Shown here: positions 55,025 through 63,463 of the stretch, one piece after another
Position numbering within the stretch: the stretch's first letter is position 1
Layout of the letters: each line of letters begins with the position of its first letter
Origin: Clostridiales bacterium
GTDB lineage: Bacteria > Bacillota > Clostridia > Oscillospirales > Oscillospiraceae
Length of the DNA: 64,000 bases
Assembly: GCA_902363045.1 (NCBI GenBank)
Contig: CABIYX010000004.1
Span: 81,461-145,460 of the forward strand
Direction of reading: 5' to 3'
The notes under the pieces: generated by a model
What the model was told of the DNA's origin: nothing
The model's input: the letters and a program-made list of their open reading frames with translations, nothing else
The model's database searches: none
Program-made: the position numbers and the translations under genes

Positions 55025-56944
55025 TCAAGTGATCTTACTGAACATATGGCGCACCTTGTCCAGGCGGCTGTTTGGACGGCGGGGCTGGATGACCGGCTCG
55101 CCGACAGCGGCCTGATACCCTTTCAGTTCCGTCAGGCATACGCTCCGCCCGTTGGTGTAAAAGGCCAGATCAGTACGGTATGCCTGTATGCAGCGGACGG
55201 GAATCTCGCCAGTAAAGACAACTTCATCCTTTTTTACCTGGGCCGTTTCGATGGTGGCACAGTATTTCGGCGCATCATGATAAGCCCTGGAAAGGTATTC
55301 CTGGGGCGCATAGAGGGTGAAGGAGAGATAAGGTTCCAGCAACTGCGTCCCTGATTCCTTCAATGCCTGTTCCAATACAATCGGGGCCAATGAGCGAAAG
55401 TCCGCCGGCGTGCTGACCGGGCTATAATAAAGCCCGTATTCAAAGCAAATCTTACAGTCCGTTACGTTCCAGCCACACAAGCCTTGCTCCAGACCGTAAC
55501 GGATACCATCCATGACAGCGTTTTGAAAACTCTGGTTCAAGTATCCCAGGGAAACCCGGCTCTCGTATTGTACACCGGAGCCAAGCGGGAGCGGCGTAAC
55601 AGACAGTCCGATGGATGCCCAAAACGGGTTGGGCGGCACCTCGATATGGATGGTGTGGCTGGCCACTTTGAGCGGCCGCTCTAAATAAATGACGGTAGGT
55701 TCCTTCACCGCTGTTTCAATCTTGTACTTTTCCGCCAGCAAAGCGGAAACAACCTCCAACTGCACCCGGCCCAAAAAAGAAAGAATGATCTCATGGGTGA
55801 TGGAATCCACCTCGTAGCGCAAAAGCGGGTCAGTATCCGCAATTTGCGTAAGAGCGTCCAGCAGCCGTTCTCTTTGCGTTGCCGTTTTCGGCGCAATCGT
55901 CGTCCGCAGCATGGGGAGGGGGGCATCGCGCCACCTTTCACGAGGAAGCCGGGTGTTGTCCCCCAATACGTCGTTTAATCCCACGCTGTCGCTGGGAAGG
56001 ATGACAATTTCGCCCTTGTGGGCGGTGTCTGTCCGAACAATCTCCCCTTTGGATGGAATACGCATCTCTGTGATTTTCAGCTTTTCTCTCCCGGCCAGGG
56101 CCACCGTATCCCGCAGGCGTAGCGTTCCGCTGTATAGCCGCAGATAGATGAGCCGCTGGCCACAATCTGTATACTCCACCTTGAAAACGCTGCCGCATAG
56201 GGCGGCGCTCCCCTGTTCCCCAATCGGTTGGAACAGCCCTGTCACCGCATCCATCAACGGTTGAATGCCAAGGCCCTTTTTGGCGCTGCCATGATAGACT
56301 GGGAACAGGGAGGCGTCTTGAACCCGCCGCTGTTCCTCCCGCACAAGTTCTTCCCGGCTGATTGGTTCTCCTGCGATATACTTTTCCAATAATTCATCGT
56401 TATTTTCGATGACCGCATCCCATGCTTCTATGTCGGTATTTTCCTCCAGGACTATTTCCGGGGACAGCGACACCGTCTGCTTGATGATAATATCGGCGGA
56501 GAGCTTATCCCGAACAGACTGATACACGCCCTGCAAATCAACGCCAGCCTGGTCGATCTTGTTGATAAAGATAACGGTGGGAATGTTCATTTTCCGCAGG
56601 GCATGGGACAGAATACGGGTCTGGGCCTGCACACCATCTTTAGCGGAGATTACCAAGATGGCCCCATCTAAAACAGCCAAAGAGCGGTACACCTCCGCCA
56701 AAAAATCCATGTGGCCGGGCGTATCCACAATGTTGACTTTACATCTGTGCCACTGGAAGGAAGTGACTGCCGCTTGAATGGTAATCCCACGCTGCCGCTC
56801 CAAAAGCATGGTGTCCGTCCTCGTTGTCCCTTTTTCGACGCTCCCCGGTTCTGAAATGGCTCCGCTGGCATATAGCAGGCTCTCCGTTAAGGTTGTCTTT
56901 CCAGCGTCTACATGGGCAAGAATCCCAATATTGATAATGTTCAT
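55025..56944 (-). CDS. tet(W): Tetracycline resistance ribosomal protection protein Tet(W)
   Basis: 639-aa translational GTPase related to EF-G that dislodges tetracycline from the ribosome. GTPase motifs: [20 protein letters not shown] (G1), RGITIQAAV (G2), VDTPGHMDF (G3), NKIDQAG (G4). Length and sequence ([37 protein letters not shown]) fit Tet(W) much better than Tet(O) or Tet(M). The start is the ATG 8 nt after GGAGG. Preceded by an attenuator-type leader. Some residues differ from the Tet(W) I remember, so it may be a mosaic or divergent allele. Confidence 0.93.
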   Translation of the reverse strand: MNIINIGILAHVDAGKTTLTESLLYASGAISEPGSVEKGTTRTDTMLLERQRGITIQAAVTSFQWHRCKVNIVDTPGHMDFLAEVYRSLAVLDGAILVISAKDGVQAQTRILSHALRKMNIPTVIFINKIDQAGVDLQGVYQSVRDKLSADIIIKQTVSLSPEIVLEENTDIEAWDAVIENNDELLEKYIAGEPISREELVREEQRRVQDASLFPVYHGSAKKGLGIQPLMDAVTGLFQPIGEQGSAALCGSVFKVEYTDCGQRLIYLRLYSGTLRLRDTVALAGREKLKITEMRIPSKGEIVRTDTAHKGEIVILPSDSVGLNDVLGDNTRLPRERWRDAPLPMLRTTIAPKTATQRERLLDALTQIADTDPLLRYEVDSITHEIILSFLGRVQLEVVSALLAEKYKIETAVKEPTVIYLERPLKVASHTIHIEVPPNPFWASIGLSVTPLPLGSGVQYESRVSLGYLNQSFQNAVMDGIRYGLEQGLCGWNVTDCKICFEYGLYYSPVSTPADFRSLAPIVLEQALKESGTQLLEPYLSFTLYAPQEYLSRAYHDAPKYCATIETAQVKKDEVVFTGEIPVRCIQAYRTDLAFYTNGRSVCLTELKGYQAAVGEPVIQPRRPNSRLDKVRHMFSKIT

Positions 56945-56971
56945 GTCTATCCTCCATACAAGGCCCAAATG

Positions 56972-57014
56972 GGCGCAAAAATCCCCAGCGGCTAATACTT
57001 TTACCGCTGGGGAT
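56972..57014 (-). terminator. Attenuator terminator in the tet(W) leader
   Basis: Minus-strand stem ATCCCCAGCGG / CCGCTGGGGAT with a 12-nt loop and T5, 30 nt before tet(W). It would stop transcription unless the leader refolds. Confidence 0.65.
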
Positions 57015-57161
57015 CATGACTTCGGACACACAGAAGTATACACGGCTTACATAAGCCGCTGTCCGTCACGATATTTACTAAAAAGGCAAAAGTATTCTTA
57101 AATTGGGTGCAAAAACCAAGCCCCTGCAAGGGGCAATCATTTTTGCGCCCATTATCAAATT

Positions 57162-57185
57162 TTATTTAAGAATACCTTGCCGCAT
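57162..57185 (-). CDS. Leader peptide MRQGILK upstream of tet(W)
   Basis: Seven-codon ORF with GAGGAG 10 nt upstream, starting 33 nt after the -10. Its last codons form one arm (GTATTCTTAAAT) of a long inverted repeat whose other arm (ATTTAAGAATAC) lies about 70 nt later. Slow translation under tetracycline could alter folding and allow read-through. Confidence 0.5.
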   Translation of the reverse strand: MRQGILK

Positions 57186-57217
57186 ATTTGGTAGACTCCT
57201 CAAATCAGGATAATAGC

Positions 57218-57246
57218 AGTATATCATAGTACGCTCTAAAAAACAA
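57218..57246 (-). promoter_or_regulatory. Promoter of tet(W)
   Basis: Minus-strand TTGTTT, 17-nt spacer, TATACT; transcription would give a leader of about 265 nt. Confidence 0.65.
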
Positions 57247-57316
57247 GAAATTATTTTACCCGATTCCCCAAATAAATCAGGAGGGCATTCACTGGAACAC
57301 CCTCCGGTTTTGGTGA

Positions 57317-58660
57317 TTATCGTGTGCCTAATCTTGCTTTTTGCCTTGCGGCCCGTTTCCGTTCCTTTTCAGCCTGTTCCTGCTGGTAAGCGGCCTCTAA
57401 TATTCTGTCCGCCTGTTCCGGGCCAATGGCCCGCCTGACCCGCTCATAGTCTCTGACCTTTCCCTTTAGACTGTCCCTCTCGGCGCAGACCTCGTAAATT
57501 CTTTCTGATAAGGTGCTGTTTTTGCTGACCTCCCGGCCATAGTCCGCTTGCAGCCGCTCAAATTTGGATTTGAGGTCGTAGTAGGCCCGATAGACAGACC
57601 GCAGCACCTTGACGATCTTCGCCCATAAGGGCTTGGCCTTTTTCTCCCGGTAGGCTCTGGCCGATTCCAGCGGTCCCGCTTCTGGCAAGACCTGTTCCGG
57701 GTCGCTGGAAAATTCCTCGGCCAGCTTCTCCATGCCTTTCAGCATGGGGGCCACATCGTTTAGTTTGGCCTTGGCCTGGGCCGCTTTCTTTTCGGCAGCT
57801 GTAGCCTCCCTGTTCCTTCGGTCAACCTCGGCCTGGGCCAGCACAGCCGCCTCTTGAAGCTGTGCCAACCGCTCCTGTTCACACTTCACCTTGAACTGCG
57901 TGACCGTCAGATGTTCCTCGGAACTGCCACGCTCTCCACGCTCCAAGTCCGTGTAGCCAGCGGAGCGCATCTGCTGAAAGAAATCATCCTGCAAGACGCT
58001 GTACGACTTTCTCAGAACAGGCTTGCCCTTTGCTGTTCGTAATGGCTCCCCGGTGGCCTCGTCTACTGCGGGCTGGGACGCCCACTTTTTGCTCATACTG
58101 ACCTGCATAACGGTTTCTTTGACCTTGCCCACCAGGGACTTGTCCTTGCATCGCTTTGTCCAGCGTATCTCCTTCTCCACTACCGGAATATAGACCACAT
58201 GGAGATGGTAGTGGTACACATTCTCCCCCAGCGCCTCGGACATGGCCCGGTTGCGCTCGTCGGCGTGCATGACCGCCGACAAAATATACTGCTCTCCACC
58301 TACGATTTTGATTGCGGCTTTGTATGCGTCGGTGTAAAATTGTTTTGCGAAGTCATAGCCGCCGTGATTGTAGAAGTAGGCGGAGTTCACATCAAAGACC
58401 AACTCACCGTATCGAAATGCGTCCGCCTTAATGCCACGGGTGGAGATCACACCATCGGCCTCCATTTGGGAGAACATCTCCTGATACCCTGCGGATGGGG
58501 CCTTGAAATGGACATTGAGCGACGTCCGCTCTGGTACAATGTCCTGGTTGACATAGGAATCCTTCTCGCGTTCGTTGTGCTGCTGGGTGTTGCCAATTTT
58601 AGTAGCGGTCAGCCTCATATTTCTTGCGTTGGTACGGTCAATGCCGTCGCCTCTCGCCAT
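57317..58660 (-). CDS. MobV-family relaxase (Mob_Pre)
   Basis: 447-aa relaxase that nicks oriT for mobilization. N-terminus RGDGIDRTNARNMRLTATKI (in part) contains the MobV motif I region; the metal-binding motif is ILSAVMHADERNRAM with YHYHLHVVYIPV. A long coiled-coil C-terminus follows (AEKKAAQAKAKLND, KFERLQADYGREV). The ATG after GGGAGG is chosen over an upstream one. An oriT-like inverted repeat lies about 80 nt upstream. Confidence 0.85.
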   Translation of the reverse strand: MARGDGIDRTNARNMRLTATKIGNTQQHNEREKDSYVNQDIVPERTSLNVHFKAPSAGYQEMFSQMEADGVISTRGIKADAFRYGELVFDVNSAYFYNHGGYDFAKQFYTDAYKAAIKIVGGEQYILSAVMHADERNRAMSEALGENVYHYHLHVVYIPVVEKEIRWTKRCKDKSLVGKVKETVMQVSMSKKWASQPAVDEATGEPLRTAKGKPVLRKSYSVLQDDFFQQMRSAGYTDLERGERGSSEEHLTVTQFKVKCEQERLAQLQEAAVLAQAEVDRRNREATAAEKKAAQAKAKLNDVAPMLKGMEKLAEEFSSDPEQVLPEAGPLESARAYREKKAKPLWAKIVKVLRSVYRAYYDLKSKFERLQADYGREVSKNSTLSERIYEVCAERDSLKGKVRDYERVRRAIGPEQADRILEAAYQQEQAEKERKRAARQKARLGTR

Positions 58661-58722
58661 AGGCAAAAATCCTCCCATTTCAGATGTTTGGTTGTTAAAA
58701 ATGGACGGGGGTTCGGGGAAGG

Positions 58723-58783
58723 CACTTCCTGCGGGAAGTGTAATAACCCACTATGACACTTTCGCCCCGTTGGTGCGAAAGTG
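58723..58783 (-). other. Candidate oriT for the MobV relaxase
   Basis: Inverted repeat AAGTGT/ACACTT (minus strand) encloses CATAGTGGGTTATT, resembling the pMV158-type nick region TAGTGTGTTATAC. It is flanked by two hairpins, CACTTCC/GGAAGTG at 58723-58740 and CACTTTCGC/GCGAAAGTG at 58757-58783. Located just upstream of mobV, the usual place. Confidence 0.55.
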
Positions 58784-58910
58784 CCGTGGGCTCTCCCGAG
58801 GGGGTGCGGGGGCTTTGCCCCCGGCAACTGCGGTTGCCTCCCCCAGCAGGGCCGCCCTTTGAAAAGGGCACCCTGCACCCCGCCTAAACTTTGCCACTCG
58901 CCGTTGGGCA

Positions 58911-59031
58911 GGTGGAAAGGCACAGCCTTTCCACCACCCGGCAAGTGTCCTCCGTGGGCCAAATGTCAAGGGGTTCGGGTTGTATTGCCTTGCGGCAATC
59001 TCCACCCGCAGGTATGCCCCCTTGACATTTG
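58911..59031. repeat. Dense inverted repeats between repA and mobV
   Basis: A perfect 11-bp inverted repeat (GGTGGAAAGGC / GCCTTTCCACC, 58911-58935) is followed by a perfect 14-bp one (CAAATGTCAAGGGG / CCCCTTGACATTTG, 58960-59031) that encloses TTGCC-TTGC-GGCAA. No coding gene is convincing here. The layout suggests a replication origin or single-strand initiation site. Confidence 0.55.
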
Positions 59032-59042
59032 ACCCCGCTCCC

Positions 59043-59128
59043 CGTGACAGCCGTGACGACCGTGACGATGTTTTAGACACCGCCCCCGCTCTCAAAAAAG
59101 CCGTCACAGCCGTCACGGTCGTCACGCC
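59043..59128. repeat. Iteron-like 9-bp repeats in two opposing arrays
   Basis: Three tandem 9-mers CGTGACAGC, CGTGACGAC, CGTGACGAT at 59043-59069 face three 9-mers CGTCACAGC, CGTCACGGT, CGTCACGCC at 59102-59128, the last running into the repA stop. The arrays contain a perfect 16-bp inverted repeat. They look like binding sites for a replication protein. Confidence 0.55.
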
Positions 59129-60276
59129 TGGGGAGGCTCCAGCGTCAGGCTGATGCTTCTCCCGGCGTGGGTACGGGTGTTCTCATAACGGATATGATAC
59201 TCCGTCGCCAGTTTCCCAGCCCGGACATTCAGCCGCATAGCCAAGGCGTTAGGCTTCATATCCACTTGCAGGACCGCTGCCAACTCCGTGGCTGTACCGC
59301 CCCAGGACGGCCTCTCCGCCGTGATAAAGGCGGCTACGGCCTCCAGCACCGGGTCGGGGGGGTCTACCCACAACTCCGTTTCCATCCGCTCCAGTGTCCA
59401 TGTCAGGTGTTCCTTGTCCTTGGTGAGATAGAGCCTCTGGTCTTGCTGGTCACGTCCTACCACATCCAGGGTGGCGGTGTCGTCCGTCCGCTTTTCCTTC
59501 TGAAGAAGAAAGGCCCCGTCCGCCGCACCCGACAGGCCGTTGGTGCCGGAGATCATATCAAACTTGTCATCGGCCTGCTGTTTCCGAGTGTGATGTACCA
59601 GCAGGAGACAAACGCCGCAAGCGTCAGCGAGGCGTTTCAGCTTTCCCACCACCTCATAATCGTTGGCGTAGCTGTACTTATCCCCGCCAGCCTCCCGGAT
59701 TTTCTGGAGGGTGTCAATGATAATCAGCTTGGTGTCGGGGTGTTCCTGCACGAACCGCTTTAGCTGCTCCTCCAGCCCGCTGCCGACCTGCTTGGCGCAG
59801 ATGGAAAAGAGAAGGTCGTTGGTGCCCTCCATGCCGAACATCCGGTAAAGCCGCTCCTGCAAGCGGCGGTGATCGTCCTCCAGCGCCAGATAGAGGACAG
59901 TCCCCTTGTGAACGGGATAATCCCACAGGGGGAGGCCCATGCTGACGTGGTAGGCAAGCTGGGCCATCAGGAACGACTTGCCCACCTTGGGTGCTCCCGC
60001 AAAGAGGTACGTCCCCGGATAGAGCAGACCGTCAATGACGGGCGGTCTGCTCTGATAGACGTTCTCGTACAACTCATTCATGGAAATCGTGGGGAGATAT
60101 GCCGGGTCGTTCATGCGCTGCATTTTCCGCAGCAGTTCCGCATAATTTTTTTCAGGGGGATTGTTTTCTGTCGTTTCCTCTGCTATACTTGCGATAGGTG
60201 TTTGTGAAATGGGCTGTTCCCCGTCTGCGCCAACAGACGGAACCGGGACAGTCCTTTTCGTTTCCTTGGAATCCAT
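59122..60276 (-). CDS. RepA-like AAA ATPase (hexameric helicase family)
   Basis: 384-aa cytoplasmic ATPase of the RepA/RecA-like AAA_25 family. Walker A GAPKVGKSF, Walker B KLIIIDTLQKI, and VHHTRKQ match plasmid RSF1010 RepA-type helicases. It probably unwinds or licenses the element's DNA after excision. The ATG 12 nt from AAGGAGG is used; a TTG one codon earlier is possible. Iteron-like repeats follow its 3' end. Confidence 0.75.
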   Translation of the reverse strand: MDSKETKRTVPVPSVGADGEQPISQTPIASIAEETTENNPPEKNYAELLRKMQRMNDPAYLPTISMNELYENVYQSRPPVIDGLLYPGTYLFAGAPKVGKSFLMAQLAYHVSMGLPLWDYPVHKGTVLYLALEDDHRRLQERLYRMFGMEGTNDLLFSICAKQVGSGLEEQLKRFVQEHPDTKLIIIDTLQKIREAGGDKYSYANDYEVVGKLKRLADACGVCLLLVHHTRKQQADDKFDMISGTNGLSGAADGAFLLQKEKRTDDTATLDVVGRDQQDQRLYLTKDKEHLTWTLERMETELWVDPPDPVLEAVAAFITAERPSWGGTATELAAVLQVDMKPNALAMRLNVRAGKLATEYHIRYENTRTHAGRSISLTLEPPQA

Positions 60277-60283
60277 CAATCTA

Positions 60284-60604
60284 TCAATCCTCCTTCATGC
60301 CGCCCATGATAGCGGCGATTAGCTGAATGGTGTCCAGCAGCTCGTCGTCCACGCCAGCCCCGTCCTCGACCCGCCGCAGTTCATCCAGAACGGCGGCAAG
60401 CTGGTCACGCAGGGCCTTGTAGACCTTGGGATTACCCTGTACCACTACTTCCCGACACAGGAGGCGTCTTGTGATGTAGTCCTGCTTTGTCAGGCCGGAG
60501 AGCCGCACAGCGGCCTCAATCTGTTCATCTTCCTCCGGGGATACCCGGAAGGCCACGGTCTTGTTCCTCCAGCGGTTTTTGTTGTCTCGGTTTTTCAGCG
60601 ACAT
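60284..60604 (-). CDS. MobC-like plasmid mobilization protein
   Basis: 106-aa protein with an N-terminal ribbon-helix-helix-type segment (NKTVAFRVSPEEDEQIEAAV, LTKQDYITRRLL), as in MobC/relaxosome accessory proteins that bind near oriT and help the relaxase. It lies 7 nt before repA and 2 nt after int, all on the minus strand. Confidence 0.75.
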   Translation of the reverse strand: MSLKNRDNKNRWRNKTVAFRVSPEEDEQIEAAVRLSGLTKQDYITRRLLCREVVVQGNPKVYKALRDQLAAVLDELRRVEDGAGVDDELLDTIQLIAAIMGGMKED

Positions 60605-60606
60605 GG

Positions 60607-61683
60607 TTACGTCCCCATCCTTTCAAAGTCCAGCTTGTCCGCCATTTCTGTCTGCCTTGTGGGAAACAGGTGGGCGTAGCGGTAGGTAATGTCGATACTC
60701 TCATGCCCTACCCGGTCAGCGATTGCCAGGGCGGTAAAGCTCATATCAATCAGCAGGGAAATGTGCGAATGTCGGAGGTCGTGAATCCTGATCCGCTTCA
60801 CTCCCGCCGCTTTCGCACCCCTGTCCATTTCATGGTGGAGATAGTGTTTGCTGACAGGGAAAATCCGTTCATCCGCCCCGGCGCTGTAAAACATCTTTAA
60901 GTAGTCCTCCATCTCTCCACAGAGGAATTTGGGCATCTTAATGACACGGTTGCTTTTTTTCGTCTTGGGGGTGGTGATCACGTCCTCGCCCTTGAGCCGC
61001 TGATAGGATTTGCTGATGGACACTGTCCCCGCCTCAAAGTCGAAGTCAGACGGGGTGAGGGCCAGCAGTTCCCCCTCCCGGATACCGCACCAGTAGAGCA
61101 TTTCAAAGGCATAGTAGGAGAGGGGTTTGTCCATCATGGCGTCGGCAAATTTCAGATACTCATCCTTCGTCCAGAACAGCATTTCACGCCGTTCCTCCAC
61201 ACCCATGTTCCCGGCCTTGGCCGCAGGATTGACCTGGAGGCCATAGTAGCGAACGGCATGGTTAAAGAGGGCGCTCAACTGATTGTGGACGGTTTTGAGA
61301 TAGGTAGGGGAATAGGGCTTTCCTTTGGCGTCCGTCAACCCCCGGATTGCGTTCTGCCAATCCATCACGTCCTTGGCGGTGATTTCCGACAACTTCCGCT
61401 TTCCAAAATACGGCAGGATTTTCTTCTGGATGATACTCTCTTTTGTCAGCCAGGTGTTCAGCTTCAGCTTGGGCTTCATGTCCTTCTCATAGAGCTGGGC
61501 GAAGCTCTCAAAGGTCATGTTCACATCGGCCTGCTTCTGCATCAGAAACTCCCGTTCCCACGCCTGGGCCTCTTTCTTGGTGGCAAAGCCACGCTTTAAC
61601 TTCTGCTGGCGCTCTCCTTTCCAGTCCGTATAGCGGAACTGGACGTACCAAGTGCCGTTGGCCTTGTTCTTAAACGCCGCCAT
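60607..61683 (-). CDS. int: Tyrosine recombinase (Tn916-type integrase)
   Basis: 358-aa integrase that inserts and excises the element. An N-terminal AP2-like arm-binding domain (GTWYVQFRYTDWKGERQQK) and SAM-like core-binding domain precede the catalytic domain, with Arg in CGIREGELLAL, His-x-x-Arg in HDLRHSHISLL, His in VGHESID and the nucleophile Tyr in ITYRYAH. Directly downstream of xis. Complete length. Confidence 0.92.
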   Translation of the reverse strand: MAAFKNKANGTWYVQFRYTDWKGERQQKLKRGFATKKEAQAWEREFLMQKQADVNMTFESFAQLYEKDMKPKLKLNTWLTKESIIQKKILPYFGKRKLSEITAKDVMDWQNAIRGLTDAKGKPYSPTYLKTVHNQLSALFNHAVRYYGLQVNPAAKAGNMGVEERREMLFWTKDEYLKFADAMMDKPLSYYAFEMLYWCGIREGELLALTPSDFDFEAGTVSISKSYQRLKGEDVITTPKTKKSNRVIKMPKFLCGEMEDYLKMFYSAGADERIFPVSKHYLHHEMDRGAKAAGVKRIRIHDLRHSHISLLIDMSFTALAIADRVGHESIDITYRYAHLFPTRQTEMADKLDFERMGT

Positions 61684-61686
61684 AGG

Positions 61687-61887
61687 TTAATCACTCCTTT
61701 CGCTCTGGCCTCTTGTGCCATAAAATTTTTCGTGGAAGAATTTGCGGTCGATGCGGCCTGAAATGGTAATACAGCCCGTCTTTTTCAACTCCGCATTCAT
61801 AGAACGAATCAGCTTATAAGCATAGGGGACAGAAACCCCTAATTCCTCCGCTACCTCGTCCACCCGCATGAACATGGTGCTTGCCAT
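61687..61887 (-). CDS. xis: Excisionase-like small HTH protein
   Basis: 66-aa winged-helix DNA-binding protein (MFMRVDEVAEELGVSVPYAYKL in part; RIDRKFFHEKFYG). Position immediately before int and length fit excisionases that direct the integrase toward excision. The ATG after GGAGGTGAG is used; the longer frame reaches into the IS110 leader. Confidence 0.78.
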   Translation of the reverse strand: MASTMFMRVDEVAEELGVSVPYAYKLIRSMNAELKKTGCITISGRIDRKFFHEKFYGTRGQSERSD

Positions 61888-61926
61888 TGTGCGCTCACCT
61901 CCTATTACAATGTATTTACGGTCTAA

Positions 61927-61952
61927 GGCACGGCAGCCAGCCGTGTCTTTTT
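61927..61952 (+). terminator. Hairpin with T-run between xis and IS110
   Basis: GGCACGGC / GCCGTGTC with TTTTT on the plus strand. It could insulate the IS110 leader from upstream transcription; no plus-strand gene precedes it. Confidence 0.45.
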
Positions 61953-61975
61953 CCGCATCGTTGCCAAAGCTGTTA

Positions 61976-62177
61976 GAATGAGAGAGTCTTGGCCTGATGT
62001 TCACCTCCAAGGACCAAAGCGTCCGTACGAAAGTCAGTCAGCCAGCCTCTCATTCGCAGCGTTCGATTTATGCAGGTTGAGCCACCTCCTTGGTGCGCCC
62101 GTGTCATCAAATAGATTGGATCGGCAATGGTGGAATGGCTGGCCGCCAAAACAAATCCATGATGAGGAGCGATCAAT
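61976..62177 (+). ncRNA. Candidate IS110 bridge RNA region
   Basis: About 200 nt of non-coding DNA right before the transposase. A perfect 9-bp stem GAATGAGAG / CTCTCATTC (61976-61984 with 62047-62055) encloses a 62-nt region that itself holds a GGAC-GTCC hairpin and CTTGG/CCAAG pairing. A second hairpin (CACC/GGTG and CGGC/GCCG) lies closer to the gene. IS110-group elements encode their bridge RNA in this location. Loops have not been matched to the flanks. Confidence 0.5.
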
Positions 62178-63389
62178 ATGAATAATGTTGTAGGGATCGA
62201 TGTTTCCAAAGGAAAGAGCATGGTGTCTGTCCTCCGTCCTTTTGGAGAAGTGGTAGCAAAACCATTTTCTGTTGGTCACACCGGCAGCGAACTCAAGGAG
62301 CTGGCAGACTACTTGAAAAGTCTGGACGGTGAGACACGGGTAGTCATGGAGCACACCGGACGGTACTATGAGCCGGTAGCCCGCTTTCTTCATGATGAGG
62401 GCGTCTTCGTCAGTGCAGTTAATCCGAAGCTCATCAAGGACTACGGAAACAACACCCTGCGTAAAGTGAAAACAGACAAGGCGGATTCCCGCAAGATTGC
62501 CCGGTACGGTATTGACAACTGGGCAGAATTGCGCCAACATACACCCATGGATACGATTCGAATGCAACTGAAAACGCTGAACCGGCAGCAGAGTCTGTAC
62601 TCCAAGACTAAGACGATGATGAAAAATAACCTCATCGCCCTTCTTGACCAGACCTATCCCGGCGTCAACGCCCTATTTGACAGTCCCGTCCGTGAGGATG
62701 GGTCGCAGAAGTGGGTGGACTTTGCCACGACCTTTTGGCATGTGGACTGCGTGCGGAACATGAGCCTCACTGCCTTTGCCGAGCGTTACCGCAAGTGGTG
62801 CAAACGCCATGGCTACAACTTCAGCCAGAGCAAAGCCGTTGAGGTCCACGCCGGAGCACAGGACCTGATCGCCATGCTCCCCAGGGACGCCCTGACCAAA
62901 ACCATGGTCCGGCAGGCCATTGATGCGCTGAACGCTATCTCTGCCTCTCTGGAACGGCTCAAGGCTGAAATGCAAGCCTTGGCAGCCCAGCTCCCGGAAT
63001 ATCCTGTCGTCATGACCATGCACGGCGTAGGCGATTCTCTCGGCCCTCAGCTTATGGCGGAGCTTGGGGATGTGACCCGGTTTACCCACCGAAACGCCAT
63101 TACCGCTTTCGCGGGCGTTGACCCTGGCGCTGACCAGTCCGGCACTCACGAGGCCAAAAGTACGAGGGTTTCCAAAAGCGGGCCGCCGGAGCTGCGCCGC
63201 GCCTTATTCCTGGTTATGGACTGCCTTTTGAAAACACAGCCCCAGGATGATCCAGTGTACCGTTTCATGGACAAGAAACGAGCCGAGGGCAAACCCTATC
63301 TGGTTTACATGACAGCCGGCGCCAACAAGTTCCTGCGCATCTACTACGGGCGGGTGAAAGAATACCTCGCTCAGCTGGAAAATTCATGA
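62178..63389 (+). CDS. IS110-family transposase
   Basis: 403-aa DEDD-type recombinase with a C-terminal Tnp20 domain. RuvC-like acidic residues: Asp in VVGIDVSKG, Glu in VVMEHTGRYY, Asp in KTDKADSRKIA. The catalytic Ser of the Tnp domain is in STRVSKSGPPELR after FAGVDPGADQSG. Full length with a GAGGAG ribosome binding site, so probably active. IS110 enzymes use an RNA guide for target and donor. The element ends are not defined by inverted repeats. Confidence 0.92.
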   Translation: MNNVVGIDVSKGKSMVSVLRPFGEVVAKPFSVGHTGSELKELADYLKSLDGETRVVMEHTGRYYEPVARFLHDEGVFVSAVNPKLIKDYGNNTLRKVKTDKADSRKIARYGIDNWAELRQHTPMDTIRMQLKTLNRQQSLYSKTKTMMKNNLIALLDQTYPGVNALFDSPVREDGSQKWVDFATTFWHVDCVRNMSLTAFAERYRKWCKRHGYNFSQSKAVEVHAGAQDLIAMLPRDALTKTMVRQAIDALNAISASLERLKAEMQALAAQLPEYPVVMTMHGVGDSLGPQLMAELGDVTRFTHRNAITAFAGVDPGADQSGTHEAKSTRVSKSGPPELRRALFLVMDCLLKTQPQDDPVYRFMDKKRAEGKPYLVYMTAGANKFLRIYYGRVKEYLAQLENS

Positions 63390-63463
63390 AGTATCCTTCC
63401 TTGTAGCAGAACCATATTGCTCATACGCTAAAAGCATCTTATGACAGAAAGAGAGCGATTAAG

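Larger units (their letters stand above)
54840..61975 (-). mobile_element. Integrated mobilizable element carrying tet(W)
   Basis: A block of co-oriented genes xis-int-mobC-repA-mobV-tet(W) between the CorA-like gene and the IS110 element. It has its own recombinase, relaxase and RepA-like ATPase but no conjugation channel, so it would need a helper element for transfer. Boundaries are approximate because no flanking direct repeat was found. Confidence 0.7.

Noticed and set aside
58781..59032. 83-codon plus-strand frame in the origin-like region
   Set aside because: Composed of hairpin arms and lacks a ribosome binding site.
54687..61975. Flanking direct repeats (attL/attR) of the tet(W) element
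   Set aside because: No shared stretch of convincing length was found between the two ends by eye; ends are therefore approximate.
62034..62567. 177-codon antisense frame across the IS110 leader and gene start
   Set aside because: Shadow of the transposase and of the structured leader.
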